Assembly: GCA_946487895.1 (NCBI GenBank)
Contig: CAMLUO010000001.1
Location: 1-41,539 of the forward strand
Source of the DNA: an uncultured Clostridium sp.
GTDB taxonomy: Bacteria; Bacillota; Clostridia; TANB77; CAG-508
Length of the DNA: 41,539 bases
Direction of reading: 5' to 3'
Position 1 is the stretch's first letter. Every line of letters begins with the position of its first letter. Position numbers and translations under genes: made by a program. Below the pieces are notes generated by a model. The model did no database searches. It was not told where the DNA came from and was given only the letters and a program-made list of their open reading frames with translations. This document shows positions 24,395-33,952 of the stretch, piece after piece.

Positions 24395-25711
24395 TTATTT
24401 TTGTATTTTTTCAGCAATTTTATTAGCATTTAATTCTATTGTTTCTTCATCACCAGTTTCCATATTTTTTAATTTAATTTCATTTGAATTAATTTCATTC
24501 TCACCAATAACAATTACATATGGAATTTGTAATTTATCAGCATATTTCATTTTTGCTTTTAATTTCTTTTGGTTGCTATATATTTCTGTATTAATTCCTA
24601 AATTTCTAAGTTCTGTTGCAAGTTTAATTGGCTTACTTAAGTCTTCCAACATCGGTACTATTATTATTTCTGAAATTGCTTTCTTTGTTGCTTTTATTAA
24701 GCCTAATTCATTTAATTTGTAAAATAATCTTGTTAATCCAATTGAAACACCAACTCCTGGAAATTTTTTATTGGTATAATATTCTGCTAAGTTTTCATAT
24801 CTTCCACCTGAGCAAACACTTCCAACTTCACGATAATTATTTAAAAATGTTTCATATACAGTTCCTGTATAATAATCAAGTCCCCTTGCAATCGTTAAGT
24901 CTATTTTATAATTTTCTTCAGGTACTCCAAATAATTTTATATTTTCATAGACAAATTCTAATTCTTCTAATCCTTTATTAAATGTTTCATTTTCTATGCC
25001 TAAACTCTTTAGTTTTTCTATTTTTTCTTTTGATGTTCCACTAATTTCAATAAATTCTATTATTTTATCTATTGATTCTTTTGATACATTTATTTTTTCT
25101 AGTTCTTCAATTACTGCTTGTTTTCCTATTTTTTCTATTTTATCTATTATTCTTAAAATTTCTACTGAGTTTTCTTTTTGTCCTATACTTTCAAATAAAC
25201 CATTTAGAATTTTACGATTATTTATGCATATTGTGAAATCATCAAATCCTAATTCTTTAAATATTGTATAAATAACACTTGGAAGTTCTGCATCATTTAT
25301 AACATCTAATTCTCCATCTCCAATTATATCTATATCACATTGATAAAATTCTCTATATCTTCCTTTTTGTGGTCTTTCTCCTCTATATACTTTTCCAATT
25401 TGGTATCTTCTAAATGGGAAACTTAAATTCCCATAGTTTTTTGCTACATATTTTGAAAGAGGCACTGTTAAATCAAATCTTAGTGATAAGTCTGTATCTC
25501 CTTTATTAAATCTATATATTTGTTTTTCTGTTTCTCCCCCTGCTTTTGCAAGTAATACTTCTGATAATTCTAATATCGGAGTATCTAATGGTAAAAATCC
25601 AAATTTTTTATATGTATTTTCTATTTTTTCTTTTATTTGATTAAATAGTATTTGTTCATTTGGCAATAATTCCATTGTTCCTGCCAATGTTCTTGGTTCC
25701 ACTTTTTCCAT
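24395..25711 (-). CDS. hisS: histidine-tRNA ligase
   Basis: The 438-residue class II synthetase charges tRNA-His. Motif 1 lies near LDTPILELSEVL, motif 2 around FRRYQIGKVYRGERPQKGRYREFYQCDIDI in several segments, the His-specific LDYYTGTVYE and the motif 3 region SVCSGGRYENL with GVGVSIGLTRL are all present. A C-terminal anticodon-binding domain (EIIIVPMLEDLSKP onward) ends the protein. The start MEKVEPRTLAGTMELLP lacks a strong ribosome binding site, but the family usually starts here. It lies upstream of recN on the same strand; recN has its own promoter. Length is normal. Confidence 0.96.
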   Translation of the reverse strand: MEKVEPRTLAGTMELLPNEQILFNQIKEKIENTYKKFGFLPLDTPILELSEVLLAKAGGETEKQIYRFNKGDTDLSLRFDLTVPLSKYVAKNYGNLSFPFRRYQIGKVYRGERPQKGRYREFYQCDIDIIGDGELDVINDAELPSVIYTIFKELGFDDFTICINNRKILNGLFESIGQKENSVEILRIIDKIEKIGKQAVIEELEKINVSKESIDKIIEFIEISGTSKEKIEKLKSLGIENETFNKGLEELEFVYENIKLFGVPEENYKIDLTIARGLDYYTGTVYETFLNNYREVGSVCSGGRYENLAEYYTNKKFPGVGVSIGLTRLFYKLNELGLIKATKKAISEIIIVPMLEDLSKPIKLATELRNLGINTEIYSNQKKLKAKMKYADKLQIPYVIVIGENEINSNEIKLKNMETGDEETIELNANKIAEKIQK

Positions 25712-25740
25712 TTATATCATCTTCTTTCTTTATTTAATAA

Positions 25741-25769
25741 TTAAGAGGGAAATAGTTTCCCCCTACTTA
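25741..25769 (-). terminator. hairpin after the 25767 gene
   Basis: GGGAAA (25747-25752) and TTTCCC (25756-25761) form the core, extended by TTAAG and CTTAA outside. The following minus-strand sequence TTAATTATT is only moderately T-rich, so some read-through into hisS is possible. Confidence 0.5.
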
Positions 25770-26108
25770 AGTTTTTGTTACTTTTTCTTCTTGAAGCTCT
25801 TCTAAAATCCACTTATTTCCAGCTTCTTTTAGAATTTGTTTTTTATTTTTTCTATCTTCAAAAACTATAGCTAATCTATGGTCTTCAAGAAAATAAATAT
25901 CATCCATTTTTTCAAATCTTATTTTTTGTTTATCTGGCAAATCTATTTTTCCAGGGACATCTCTAATGTCTTTCCCTTTTTCATACCAGAAACTACATTG
26001 TAAAATAACAATTCCTTTTTTTGATATTTCTAAATATCCTCTCGATCTGAAGTTAATATCATAGTTCCGTTTTTTAACTTCTTCGAATACTTCTATCAAT
26101 GGTAACAT
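25767..26108 (-). CDS. hypothetical protein (113 residues)
   Basis: A soluble protein starting MLPLIEVFEEVKKRNYDINF, with RSRGYLEISKKGIVILQCSFWYE in two segments and FLEDHRLAIVFEDRKNKKQ, predicted mostly beta strand. No family is recognised. AAAGGAG lies about ten bases before the ATG and a near-consensus promoter is upstream. Codon 14 is an in-frame CGG (26067-26069), the only one outside the mobile region that seems to be read normally; a +1 shift there would stop after about a dozen codons. A hairpin follows, so it is a single-gene unit. Confidence 0.7.
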   Translation of the reverse strand: MLPLIEVFEEVKKRNYDINFRSRGYLEISKKGIVILQCSFWYEKGKDIRDVPGKIDLPDKQKIRFEKMDDIYFLEDHRLAIVFEDRKNKKQILKEAGNKWILEELQEEKVTKT

Positions 26109-26153
26109 ATAACAAAAACTCCTTTCTTATGAACTTCTTTAAGTTACATGCGT

Positions 26154-26182
26154 ATTATACACTGTTTTTATGTAAAATTCAA
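26154..26182 (-). promoter_or_regulatory. promoter of the 113-residue gene
   Basis: TTGAAT (26177-26182) and TATAAT (26154-26159) on the minus strand are separated by 17 bases. The spacer TTTACATAAAAACAGTG differs at one base from that of the promoter at 6759-6787. Confidence 0.75.
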
Positions 26183-26218
26183 GTATTTTTATCTTTTCAA
26201 TGTACTATTCTTTTAATT

Positions 26219-26866
26219 TTAATACAACTTTGGTCTTAATTCCAAATAAATTGGCTTTTCTTCTTTAATCTTAGTCATCATTCCATGACCTGGGTATACT
26301 ATTGTTTCATCTGGTAAAGTCATTAATTTATTCATAATAGATGCTATTATTTCTTCTCTATTTGCTGTTGGTATATCAGTTCTTCCCCAAGTACCTCTAA
26401 ATAAGGTGTCACCAGAAAATAGGCAATTTTCCTTTTCACAATATAGAGATGTTCCACCTATTGTATGTCCTGGTGTATGTATTACTCTAAACTCTAAGTT
26501 TCCTAAATGTATCAAATCATTGTCATCAACTCTTGAGTCTGCTTCTAATTCTATTTCAGGAATATCTATTACTCCAGATAAATTAATATTTTTATCATTT
26601 AAACCTTCTGCATCATATCTGTGAATTAGAATTTTTCCTCCCCATCTATTTTTTAAATCATTTACACCTAAAATATGGTCACCATGACAATGAGTCAAAT
26701 AAATATATTTTAATTTTCCTTGTAATATATCTAATAGTTCTGCTATTTTATCAACATCACCTGCTGGGTCTATAACCATTGCTTCTTTTGATTCTTCATC
26801 TACTATTATATAACAATTTGTTGGGTCACCTATCCAAGTTGTAATCTTTAATTCTTTTAAAATCAT
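26219..26866 (-). CDS. metallo-beta-lactamase fold hydrolase (glyoxalase II-like)
   Basis: A 215-residue hydrolase with the metal-binding motif THCHGDH, a later HTPGHTIGG, FSGDTLFRGTWGR and a C-terminal PGHGMMT, which together hold two metal ions. It resembles the YcbL/glyoxalase II branch that cleaves thioesters such as lactoylglutathione, but the true substrate is not predictable. The ATG at 26866 starts four bases after the rel stop codon. AGGAGG lies 13 bases upstream, inside rel, so translation may be coupled. It is third in the recJ-rel-hydrolase operon, an order common in Clostridia. Confidence 0.88.
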   Translation of the reverse strand: MILKELKITTWIGDPTNCYIIVDEESKEAMVIDPAGDVDKIAELLDILQGKLKYIYLTHCHGDHILGVNDLKNRWGGKILIHRYDAEGLNDKNINLSGVIDIPEIELEADSRVDDNDLIHLGNLEFRVIHTPGHTIGGTSLYCEKENCLFSGDTLFRGTWGRTDIPTANREEIIASIMNKLMTLPDETIVYPGHGMMTKIKEEKPIYLELRPKLY

Positions 26867-26870
26867 TTGT

Positions 26871-29066
26871 TTATTTTTTCCTCCTAACCTCATATACGCT
26901 ATCAACTTTTCTTATTGCTTTTTGTGCTTTGTTTAATTCATCTAAGTTTTCAACTTCTAATGTAATGTTCATTATAGCTATTCTTTCTTTTGTTGTTTTA
27001 GTGTTTACTCCTAAAATTTTTGCTTTTGTTGTTCCTATTTGTTTTAATATATCTACTAATAGACCGCTTCTATCATTTGAATATATTTCTACCTCTACTT
27101 GATATGATGTTTCTACATTTTCATTGTACCATTCTACATCAATCATTCTATTTTCTTCTGACAAAAGGTCTTTAACATTGTAACAATCTTTTCTATGTAC
27201 TGATACTCCTCTACCTTTTGTTATATATCCTACTATTTCATCTCCTGGTACTGGATTACAACACTTTGATAATTTTACTAAACAGTTGTCTATTCCTTTT
27301 ACAATTACTCCTGAACTTGATGGTTTTGGTCTTCTATGTCTTGCTTGTTTTAGTTCTTCTAATTTCTTTTCAATGTCTTCTTCTTGATGTTCTTTTCTAT
27401 ATTCTTGTAACATTCTTGCAATTACTTTTACTGCTGAATTCGCACCAAATCCAACTGCTGCATACATCTCATCTAAGTTCTTATATTTATATTTTTCAAG
27501 CATTGGGTCAATATATTCTGGTTTAAATAAATCACTATGAGAAAATCCAATTCTTTTTACTTCTTTTTCTATTAAATCTTTTCCTTTTTCTATATTTTCC
27601 GTTTTTTGTGCTTTTTTAAACCAACTTTTAATTCTATTTTTAGCTGTTGAACTTTTTACAAATTTAAGCCAATCTCTACTTGGTCCTTTTGAATTGTCTG
27701 ATGTGATTATTTCTACTATATCTCCACTTTGAAGTGGTGTGATTATAGGCATCATTTTGCTATTTATTTTACATCCTGTCATTCGATTACCAATTTCAGC
27801 ATGAATTGTATATGCAAAGTCTATCGGTGTTGCTCCTCTTGGTAAAACTTTTATTGCACCTTTTGGAGTAAATACATATACTTCATCTTCAAATAGTTCT
27901 GTTTTTAATGTATTTAGAAATTCTTGTGGGTCTTGCATTTCACTTTGCCATTCTAATGTTTCTCTAAGCCAGGCAAGCTTATCTTCTTCTACTTTTACTG
28001 CTTGTTTCTTTCCAAAGTAACTTGCTTCTTTATATGCCCAATGCGCTGCAATTCCGTATTCTGCTACTCTATGCATATCCCATGTACGTATTTGTACTTC
28101 AAATGGTGTTCCTTTATCTCCTAATAATGTTGTATGAATTGATTGATACATATTAGGTTTTGGAACTGCTATATAGTCTTTAAATCTTCCTGGCATTGGA
28201 TTATACATTTCATGTACTACACCTAATGCAGCATAACAGTCTTTAATAGAGTTTACTAATATTCTAAGGGCAAATAAGTCATATATCTGGTCTAGTGTTT
28301 TATTGTCTCTTTTCATTTTTCTATATATACTATATAAATGTTTTGCTCTTCCTGTTACTTCTGCATCTATTTTTTGTTTCTTTAATTCTACTCTAATATC
28401 ATCCATTATTTTTTCAATGAATTGTAGTCTTTCTTCTCTCTTCTTATTTATTCCTTCTACTAATTCATGATATTCTTCGGGTTCTAAATATTTAAATGAT
28501 AAATCTTCTAACTCCCATTTTAATGAATACAAACCTAATCTATTTGCAAGTGGTGCATATAGTTCCATCGTTTCTTTTGCATTTGCGATTTGTCTATCTC
28601 TTCTTAAAAATTTTAATGTTCGCATATTATGAAGTCTATCTGCAAGTTTTATAAGTATTACTCTTATATCTTTTCCCATTGCAAGAAACATTTTTCTATA
28701 GTCTTCTGCTTGCTGCTCTTCAACAGATGCAAATTGTATATTACTAAGTTTTGTTACTCCTGCAACCATATCAGCTATTTCATTACCAAATTCTTTTCTT
28801 AGTTGTTCATCTGTTACATCTGTGTCTTCTACTACGTCATGTAGTAATGCTGCTGATATTGTACTTTCATCTAGTCCTATATCTGCTAATATATATGCAA
28901 CATTAAGAGGGTGAATTATGTATGGTTCACCTGAACTTCTTTTTTGGTCTTTATGTTTTTCATTCGCTAAGTTATATGCTTTCATTATTAGTTTTGTGTC
29001 TACTCTTCTTGAATGTTGTTTTCTTTTACTTATTACGTCTTGTATTGTTATTTCTTTGTTTTCCAT
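26871..29066 (-). CDS. rel: bifunctional (p)ppGpp synthetase/hydrolase
   Basis: The 731-residue Rel protein makes and degrades the starvation alarmone (p)ppGpp. An HD hydrolase domain with ALLHDVVEDT lies at about residues 45-150. The synthetase domain contains YSIYRKMKR, YDLFALRI and a PKPNMYQSIHTT segment. A TGS domain begins at EVYVFTPKG (about 395), followed by a helical and zinc-finger-like region with KCCNPVPGDEIVGY, and a C-terminal ACT domain (about 655-731). Both catalytic sites look intact. It follows recJ by 25 bases. The ATG at 29066 has an AGGGGTG ribosome binding site. Confidence 0.96.
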   Translation of the reverse strand: MENKEITIQDVISKRKQHSRRVDTKLIMKAYNLANEKHKDQKRSSGEPYIIHPLNVAYILADIGLDESTISAALLHDVVEDTDVTDEQLRKEFGNEIADMVAGVTKLSNIQFASVEEQQAEDYRKMFLAMGKDIRVILIKLADRLHNMRTLKFLRRDRQIANAKETMELYAPLANRLGLYSLKWELEDLSFKYLEPEEYHELVEGINKKREERLQFIEKIMDDIRVELKKQKIDAEVTGRAKHLYSIYRKMKRDNKTLDQIYDLFALRILVNSIKDCYAALGVVHEMYNPMPGRFKDYIAVPKPNMYQSIHTTLLGDKGTPFEVQIRTWDMHRVAEYGIAAHWAYKEASYFGKKQAVKVEEDKLAWLRETLEWQSEMQDPQEFLNTLKTELFEDEVYVFTPKGAIKVLPRGATPIDFAYTIHAEIGNRMTGCKINSKMMPIITPLQSGDIVEIITSDNSKGPSRDWLKFVKSSTAKNRIKSWFKKAQKTENIEKGKDLIEKEVKRIGFSHSDLFKPEYIDPMLEKYKYKNLDEMYAAVGFGANSAVKVIARMLQEYRKEHQEEDIEKKLEELKQARHRRPKPSSSGVIVKGIDNCLVKLSKCCNPVPGDEIVGYITKGRGVSVHRKDCYNVKDLLSEENRMIDVEWYNENVETSYQVEVEIYSNDRSGLLVDILKQIGTTKAKILGVNTKTTKERIAIMNITLEVENLDELNKAQKAIRKVDSVYEVRRKK

Positions 29067-29091
29067 TGATAATTCACACCCCTCTTACTCT

Positions 29092-30783
29092 CTATAAAGA
29101 TTTCATCAAATCCTTCATATTTATCTGAATACTATCTGTACCATTAAAACTATTAATTTCCAAAGTACCTACAACATCTATTTTATCACCAATTCGATAA
29201 TCTTGTGCAAGTTCACCCATATTAAATCCAATAGCACTAACAATTGTATTATTATCTTTTAATGTTAGTTTTAAATGTTTTCCTTCTGATAAAGCTCTTA
29301 TTGAATCTATTTTTAAATTTTTAAATGCAAATATAGGCATTTTATTACCTTCTCCAAACGGTTCTAATTCTTTTAGACTTTCTACCATTTCTTTATTTAC
29401 TTCTGATAAGTTTATTCTCGCATCTATTTTTATGATTGGTACTATTTCATCAATTTTTTCTTCAATAGCGATATTTTCTAATTCCTGTTTAAGTTTTTCA
29501 AGATTTTCTCTTTTAACAGTAATTCCAATAGCCATACTATGTCCGCCAAATTTTTCAATGCAGTCTTCACATTTCATCAATGCATCATGTAAATCAAATC
29601 CTGGTATACTTCTTCCAGAGCCTTTTCCTAAATCATCACCTTCAAAACTTAATAAGATGCTAGGTTTAAAATACATTTCTGTAATTTTTGAAGATACTAT
29701 TCCAATTACTCCATGATGCCAATTTTCACCACCTACAACTATTGTGTTGTTTTCATCTAAATGTTTTTCTTGAATTTGTTTTAATGCTTCTTCAAATATT
29801 GATTTTTCTGTTTCTTGTCTTACTCTGTTATGGTCATTTAGTTTTCTGGCTAATTCCATTACATGATTAACATTCTTTGATAAGAATAACTCTAGAGCTT
29901 CTTCTGCAACTCCCATTCTTCCACATGCATTGATTCGTGGTGCAACACCAAAGGATATTGTATTTGAATCAATTTTGTTATATCCTGAAGTTTTTAGAAT
30001 TGCTTTTAATCCTATATTTTTAGTTTGTCTAACTAACATTAATCCAAGTTTTGTAATTACTCTGTTTTCATCAACTAAAGGTACTATATCTGATATTGTA
30101 CCAATACAAACTATATCTAAATATTTTAGATATTCTTCTTCAGCTAATCCTAACTTAATTGAAATTGCTTGAATAAGTTTAAAAACTACACCAACTCCAG
30201 CAAGTTCTCTAAATGGATAGTTACTATCTTTTCTTTTATTATCTATTACCGCAAATGCTTTTGGTAAGTCATTTCCTGGCTCATGATGGTCTGTTACAAT
30301 TGTTTCTATCCCAAGTGAATTTGCATATTCAATTTCTTCTATCCCTGAAATTCCACAATCTACTGTTATCATTAACTGACATCCATTATTATGTATTTTT
30401 TCAATCGCTTCTTTGTTCAATCCATACCCTTCATTTAGTCTATTGGGTATGTATGTTTCAACTTCTAGTCCTCTATCACTTAAATAGCTTTTTAATACTG
30501 TTATACTCGTAATCCCATCTACATCATAGTCTCCATATATTGTCACTTTTTCTTGTTCTTCTATGGCTTTTATTATTCTTTCTACTGCTTTTTCCATATC
30601 ATGTATTAAAAATGGGTCATGAAAGTCTTTTCTTGTTGGGCTTAAGAATTGTTTTATGTCTTTTTCATTTATTATATTTCTATTTGCTAGTATTGTTGAT
30701 AATAATTTGTTTAAATTGTATTTTTGCGATATTTCTTGTATTTTGTTTTCATCTATTTCATATATTTGCCATTTTTTGTTCAT
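29092..30783 (-). CDS. recJ: single-stranded-DNA exonuclease RecJ
   Basis: The 563-residue DHH-family nuclease degrades single-stranded DNA 5' to 3' in repair and recombination. Catalytic motifs are GDYDVDG (I), DCGISG (II), TDHHEPG (III) and ELAGVGVVFKL (IV), followed by the DHHA1 domain with FGGHSMAIGIT and a C-terminal OB fold. AGGAGAGG lies just before the ATG. It is the first gene of the operon with rel and the metallohydrolase. Length is typical of Firmicutes RecJ without extra C-terminal domains. Confidence 0.95.
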   Translation of the reverse strand: MNKKWQIYEIDENKIQEISQKYNLNKLLSTILANRNIINEKDIKQFLSPTRKDFHDPFLIHDMEKAVERIIKAIEEQEKVTIYGDYDVDGITSITVLKSYLSDRGLEVETYIPNRLNEGYGLNKEAIEKIHNNGCQLMITVDCGISGIEEIEYANSLGIETIVTDHHEPGNDLPKAFAVIDNKRKDSNYPFRELAGVGVVFKLIQAISIKLGLAEEEYLKYLDIVCIGTISDIVPLVDENRVITKLGLMLVRQTKNIGLKAILKTSGYNKIDSNTISFGVAPRINACGRMGVAEEALELFLSKNVNHVMELARKLNDHNRVRQETEKSIFEEALKQIQEKHLDENNTIVVGGENWHHGVIGIVSSKITEMYFKPSILLSFEGDDLGKGSGRSIPGFDLHDALMKCEDCIEKFGGHSMAIGITVKRENLEKLKQELENIAIEEKIDEIVPIIKIDARINLSEVNKEMVESLKELEPFGEGNKMPIFAFKNLKIDSIRALSEGKHLKLTLKDNNTIVSAIGFNMGELAQDYRIGDKIDVVGTLEINSFNGTDSIQINMKDLMKSL

Positions 30784-30860
30784 ATTCCTCTCCTAAAATT
30801 AAATTTTATAATATTTTATACTATTTTGTGTTTTTTTTAAAGGCTTTTTTAGGATTTTTT

Positions 30861-30892
30861 AAAAAAAGGTAAAAACTTAGAGTTTCTACCTT
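30861..30892 (-). terminator. terminator of the Rpn-like gene
   Basis: AAGGTAAAAACT (30866-30877) pairs with AGTTTCTACCTT (30881-30892) with one G-U pair on the minus strand, followed by seven T. The hairpin overlaps the stop codon of the gene. Confidence 0.85.
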
Positions 30893-31823
30893 AGATATCT
30901 TTTTTTATTTTTTCTATCTCTTCTTTCGTCAATTTTGTTAATTCCATAATTAGATTTATATCCATATTTTTCTTTAGCATTTCTTTAGCTATACTTTGCG
31001 CGCTTTCTTTTATACCTTGCTCTTTTCCCTGCTCAATTCCTTGTTCTATTCCTTGAGCTAAACCTTTTTTAGTTGCATAATCTATTGCAGATACTTCATC
31101 TAATATTGCCTTTTTTCTAAATTCATAATTATTTCTTTCTTCTCTGCTTAAGCTCATTGATGCTAATTTTCTGTTTATCTTTTCTATTTCTCTATTTTTC
31201 TTACTTATTCTTCTCATTTTTTCTTCTTCGCCTCCAATAAATAACCATAACCATTGCTCTAATTTCGTATCTATCTTTGGATTTTTCTTTTTAAATTTTT
31301 GCAATTCTATAATATGCATTTCTATATAATCTGTTGCATATTCATCTTCATTTTTATAACCCATATCTACATATTCTTCTTGATTATTTTTTTCAAATTT
31401 CATCCTTGCTATTGAATGATAACTGTTTCTTCTATAATAATTAAAATTCAGAATATTAATTACTATTACTTTTTTACAATTTGTATATGGCTCACTTTCT
31501 CCTATTTGTTGTGAATATACACTTGTCATATAATATGTACTTCTTTGCTCAATATTATGCTGATTTTGCACCTGCATTTCGACATTAACAATTATTTGAT
31601 TATCAAGTGTTACTTTTAAATCAAGCATTCCATATTTACTATCATAAAAATCTTTTGGTATCTCAGGGTTATTTATTTCAACTTTTTCTATTTTTATCTT
31701 TAGTATGCTTTCTAAAAAATCTTTTAATGCTTCTTTGTTTTCTTCTTGTCCAAATATTCTTTTAAATACATAATCACTTGTTAATGGTAATTTTTTTAAG
31801 TTTGCTTCTTGTTCATTTATCAT
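30891..31823 (-). CDS. Rpn/PD-(D/E)XK nuclease family protein
   Basis: A 310-residue protein of the transposase-like PD-(D/E)XK family (related to Rpn recombination-promoting nucleases). The N-terminus LPLTSDYVFKRIFGQEENK is typical. The nuclease core shows MLDLKVTLDNQIIVNVEMQVQ in two strands, with the Asp and the Glu-x-Gln of the active site. The C-terminus has the usual short repeats GIEQGIEQGKEQGIKE, which vary in number in the family, then a charged helix. Such genes are often multicopy in Clostridia and stand alone, as here. AGGAGG precedes the ATG. The biological role is unclear; DNA cleavage or a role in gene mobility are possible. Confidence 0.88.
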   Translation of the reverse strand: MINEQEANLKKLPLTSDYVFKRIFGQEENKEALKDFLESILKIKIEKVEINNPEIPKDFYDSKYGMLDLKVTLDNQIIVNVEMQVQNQHNIEQRSTYYMTSVYSQQIGESEPYTNCKKVIVINILNFNYYRRNSYHSIARMKFEKNNQEEYVDMGYKNEDEYATDYIEMHIIELQKFKKKNPKIDTKLEQWLWLFIGGEEEKMRRISKKNREIEKINRKLASMSLSREERNNYEFRKKAILDEVSAIDYATKKGLAQGIEQGIEQGKEQGIKESAQSIAKEMLKKNMDINLIMELTKLTKEEIEKIKKDI

Positions 31824-32129
31824 ATTTCATTTTCCTCCTTATGGTATCACATTTTTTTTTGTTTTTCAATATGTTTGATGTAATTTTAAAATAAATTTTT
31901 ACTTATCGGTAATCTGATAGATAGAATTTTAAATTGAACTTAATTTTTTATTTACAAAAATTACATTAATATTTTTCTTGAAAATTTTGATTTAAACTTT
32001 TGAATATTAATATATAGAATATAAATATTTTTTAAATTTAATAATTGCAATTAGAAAATTTTAAATATGATATCATAACATTTTTAAAAAGTTTGTCGAA
32101 ACTTGCGATTTATTTAATTTTTTTATACC
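31824..32129. other. AT-rich intergenic stretch
   Basis: About 300 bases between the Rpn-like gene and the fabI terminator. Beyond the AGGAGG ribosome binding site and probable promoter of the Rpn-like gene I see no gene, tRNA or strong hairpin. Confidence 0.6.
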
Positions 32130-32162
32130 AAAAAAAAGTCCTACTTAATATAAGTAGAACTT
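32130..32162 (-). terminator. terminator of fabI
   Basis: AAGTCCTACTTA (32136-32147) and TAAGTAGAACTT (32151-32162) form a 12-bp stem with one G-U pair and a 3-base loop, followed on the minus strand by a run of T. Confidence 0.85.
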
Positions 32163-32191
32163 CTTACTATATCAATTTTTATTTTTCAATT

Positions 32192-32962
32192 CTACACCCC
32201 AACAATAGAGAACCCATTATCAACATGTATTATTTCACCTGTTATAGCACTAGATAAATCACTAAATAAAAATGCTGTACTATCACCAACTTGGTTAATT
32301 GTAACATTTCTATGTAATGGTGCTCTTTCTTCTACAATATCTAAAATGCTTCCGAAATCTTTAATTCCTTTAGCAGATAATGTTTTAATAGGTCCAGCTG
32401 ATATTCCATTAATTCTATATCCGTCTTTTCCTAAATCTCTAGATAGGTATCTAATGCTTGCTTCTAATGCTGCTTTTGCAACACCCATCACATTATATCC
32501 TTCTACCGCTTTTTCTGAACCAAAATATGTATATGCAACAATACTTGCACCTTCATTTAACATTTCTTTTTCTCTTGCCATTCTAACAATTGCAACTAAA
32601 GAATATGCGCTTACATCTTGAGCATGTGCATATCCGTCTCTTGATGTTAATATAAAGTCATTTCTCAAATCTTCTGTATTTGCATGTGCTATTGCATGTA
32701 AAATACCATCAATTTTACCATGGTCTTTTTTAATTTCTTCTAAGCATTTATCTATGTCTTCATCTAAACCTACATCATTACATACATATACACTTGTTCC
32801 AGGCATATCTTTAACTAAATCTTTAACCTTTTCTACACTATCTGCTGAACAAGTACAAATAACTTCTGCTCCTTGTTCATGAGCAGATTGTACTGCTCCC
32901 CATGCTATACTCCATTTGTTTCTTACTCCCATAATTACTACTTTCTTACCTTTTAAAATCAT
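32192..32962 (-). CDS. fabI: enoyl-ACP reductase (NADH), FabI type
   Basis: The 256-residue short-chain dehydrogenase performs the last reduction of each fatty acid elongation cycle. It has the FabI-type nucleotide-binding start KKVVIMGVRNKWSIAWG, the catalytic segment YFGSEKAVEGYNVMGVAKAALEAS with the Tyr-x6-Lys pair, and SAGPIKTLSAKGI near the substrate loop. The ATG at 32962 has GGAGG eight bases upstream; the ATG at 32977 overlaps that site. It follows accD-accA on the same strand, with a small inverted-repeat element in between, and a clear terminator ends the unit. All three are fatty acid synthesis genes. Confidence 0.95.
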   Translation of the reverse strand: MILKGKKVVIMGVRNKWSIAWGAVQSAHEQGAEVICTCSADSVEKVKDLVKDMPGTSVYVCNDVGLDEDIDKCLEEIKKDHGKIDGILHAIAHANTEDLRNDFILTSRDGYAHAQDVSAYSLVAIVRMAREKEMLNEGASIVAYTYFGSEKAVEGYNVMGVAKAALEASIRYLSRDLGKDGYRINGISAGPIKTLSAKGIKDFGSILDIVEERAPLHRNVTINQVGDSTAFLFSDLSSAITGEIIHVDNGFSIVGV

Positions 32963-33014
32963 TTTACAAACCTCCATTTAATTTATTTTTTATTTACTAG
33001 CTATATTTATTTAT

Positions 33015-33131
33015 TTGCTAGAATATTATCTTAAATAATTTTGCAGTACCGCGTAGCGACCAAACGAGCCTTTCATAAGGCGAGTGCGATTGAAGCAACA
33101 TTCTTTATATAATAAGATAATATTCTAGCAA
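33015..33131. repeat. 117-bp element with 19-bp perfect terminal inverted repeats
   Basis: TTGCTAGAATATTATCTTA (33015-33033) and its perfect complement at 33113-33131 bound a GC-richer core. The core includes a hairpin GCCTT-TCAT-AAGGC and reads ACGAGCCTTTCATAAGG then CGAGTGCGA. TAT flanks both ends and could be a 3-bp target duplication. It sits between accA and fabI. Confidence 0.8.
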
Positions 33132-33141
33132 TATAAAACTT

Positions 33142-33930
33142 TTACATATTTCTAAATTTTTGATATCTTTGTTCAACCAACTTTTTCTTTGGTATTTTTT
33201 CTAATTCATCAATATTTTTAATCAAATATTTCTTAATTTCTTTAATAACTTTATCAAAATCATTTTGCACGCCATCTTTTGGCTCTTTAATAATATCATC
33301 AATAATGCCGAACTTTTTCAAGTCTTCTGCTGTTGCTTTCATATCTTCTGCTGCTTCTTTTGCCTTACTTGAATCTTTATATAAAATACTTGCAAAGCCT
33401 TCTGGTGATAATATTGAATAAATTGAATTTTCAAGCATAACCACTTTATCTCCAACACCAATTGCTAAAGCTCCACCACTTGAACCTTCTCCTATAACTA
33501 TACATATAATAGGAACTTCTAATTGTGACATTTCCATTATATTTCTAGCTATAGCTTCACCTTGTCCTCTTTCTTCTGCACCTATTCCTGGATAGGCTCC
33601 TGGTGTATCAATAAATGTTATAATAGGTCTATTAAACTTTTCAGCTTGTTTCATTAATCTTAAAGCTTTTCTATATCCTTCAGGATTTGGCATTCCAAAA
33701 TTTCTTTCCAAGTTTTCTTTAGCATTTTTACCTTTCTGTTCTCCAATAACAGTTACAGGCTTTCCATCAAGAGTAGCAATTCCACCAATTATAGATTTAT
33801 CATCAGCAAAATTTCTGTCACCATGTAACTCTATGAATTCATCAAATAAGTTATTTATATAATCAAGAGCTTTTGGTCTTTCTAGTTGTCTTGCTAGTTG
33901 TACCTTTTCCCATGCAGTTATTTTTGGCAT
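33142..33930 (-). CDS. accA: acetyl-CoA carboxylase carboxyltransferase subunit alpha
   Basis: The 262-residue subunit joins AccD to transfer a carboxyl group from biotin to acetyl-CoA, making malonyl-CoA. Family signs are [20 protein letters not shown] at the start, [54 protein letters not shown] in part, and [15 protein letters not shown], which forms the oxyanion region. The protein is shorter than E. coli AccA, as in many Clostridia. AAAGGAG precedes the ATG. accD lies 22 bases upstream. Confidence 0.95.
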   Translation of the reverse strand: MPKITAWEKVQLARQLERPKALDYINNLFDEFIELHGDRNFADDKSIIGGIATLDGKPVTVIGEQKGKNAKENLERNFGMPNPEGYRKALRLMKQAEKFNRPIITFIDTPGAYPGIGAEERGQGEAIARNIMEMSQLEVPIICIVIGEGSSGGALAIGVGDKVVMLENSIYSILSPEGFASILYKDSSKAKEAAEDMKATAEDLKKFGIIDDIIKEPKDGVQNDFDKVIKEIKKYLIKNIDELEKIPKKKLVEQRYQKFRNM

Positions 33931-33952
33931 TTTTATTCTCCTTTCCTTATTT

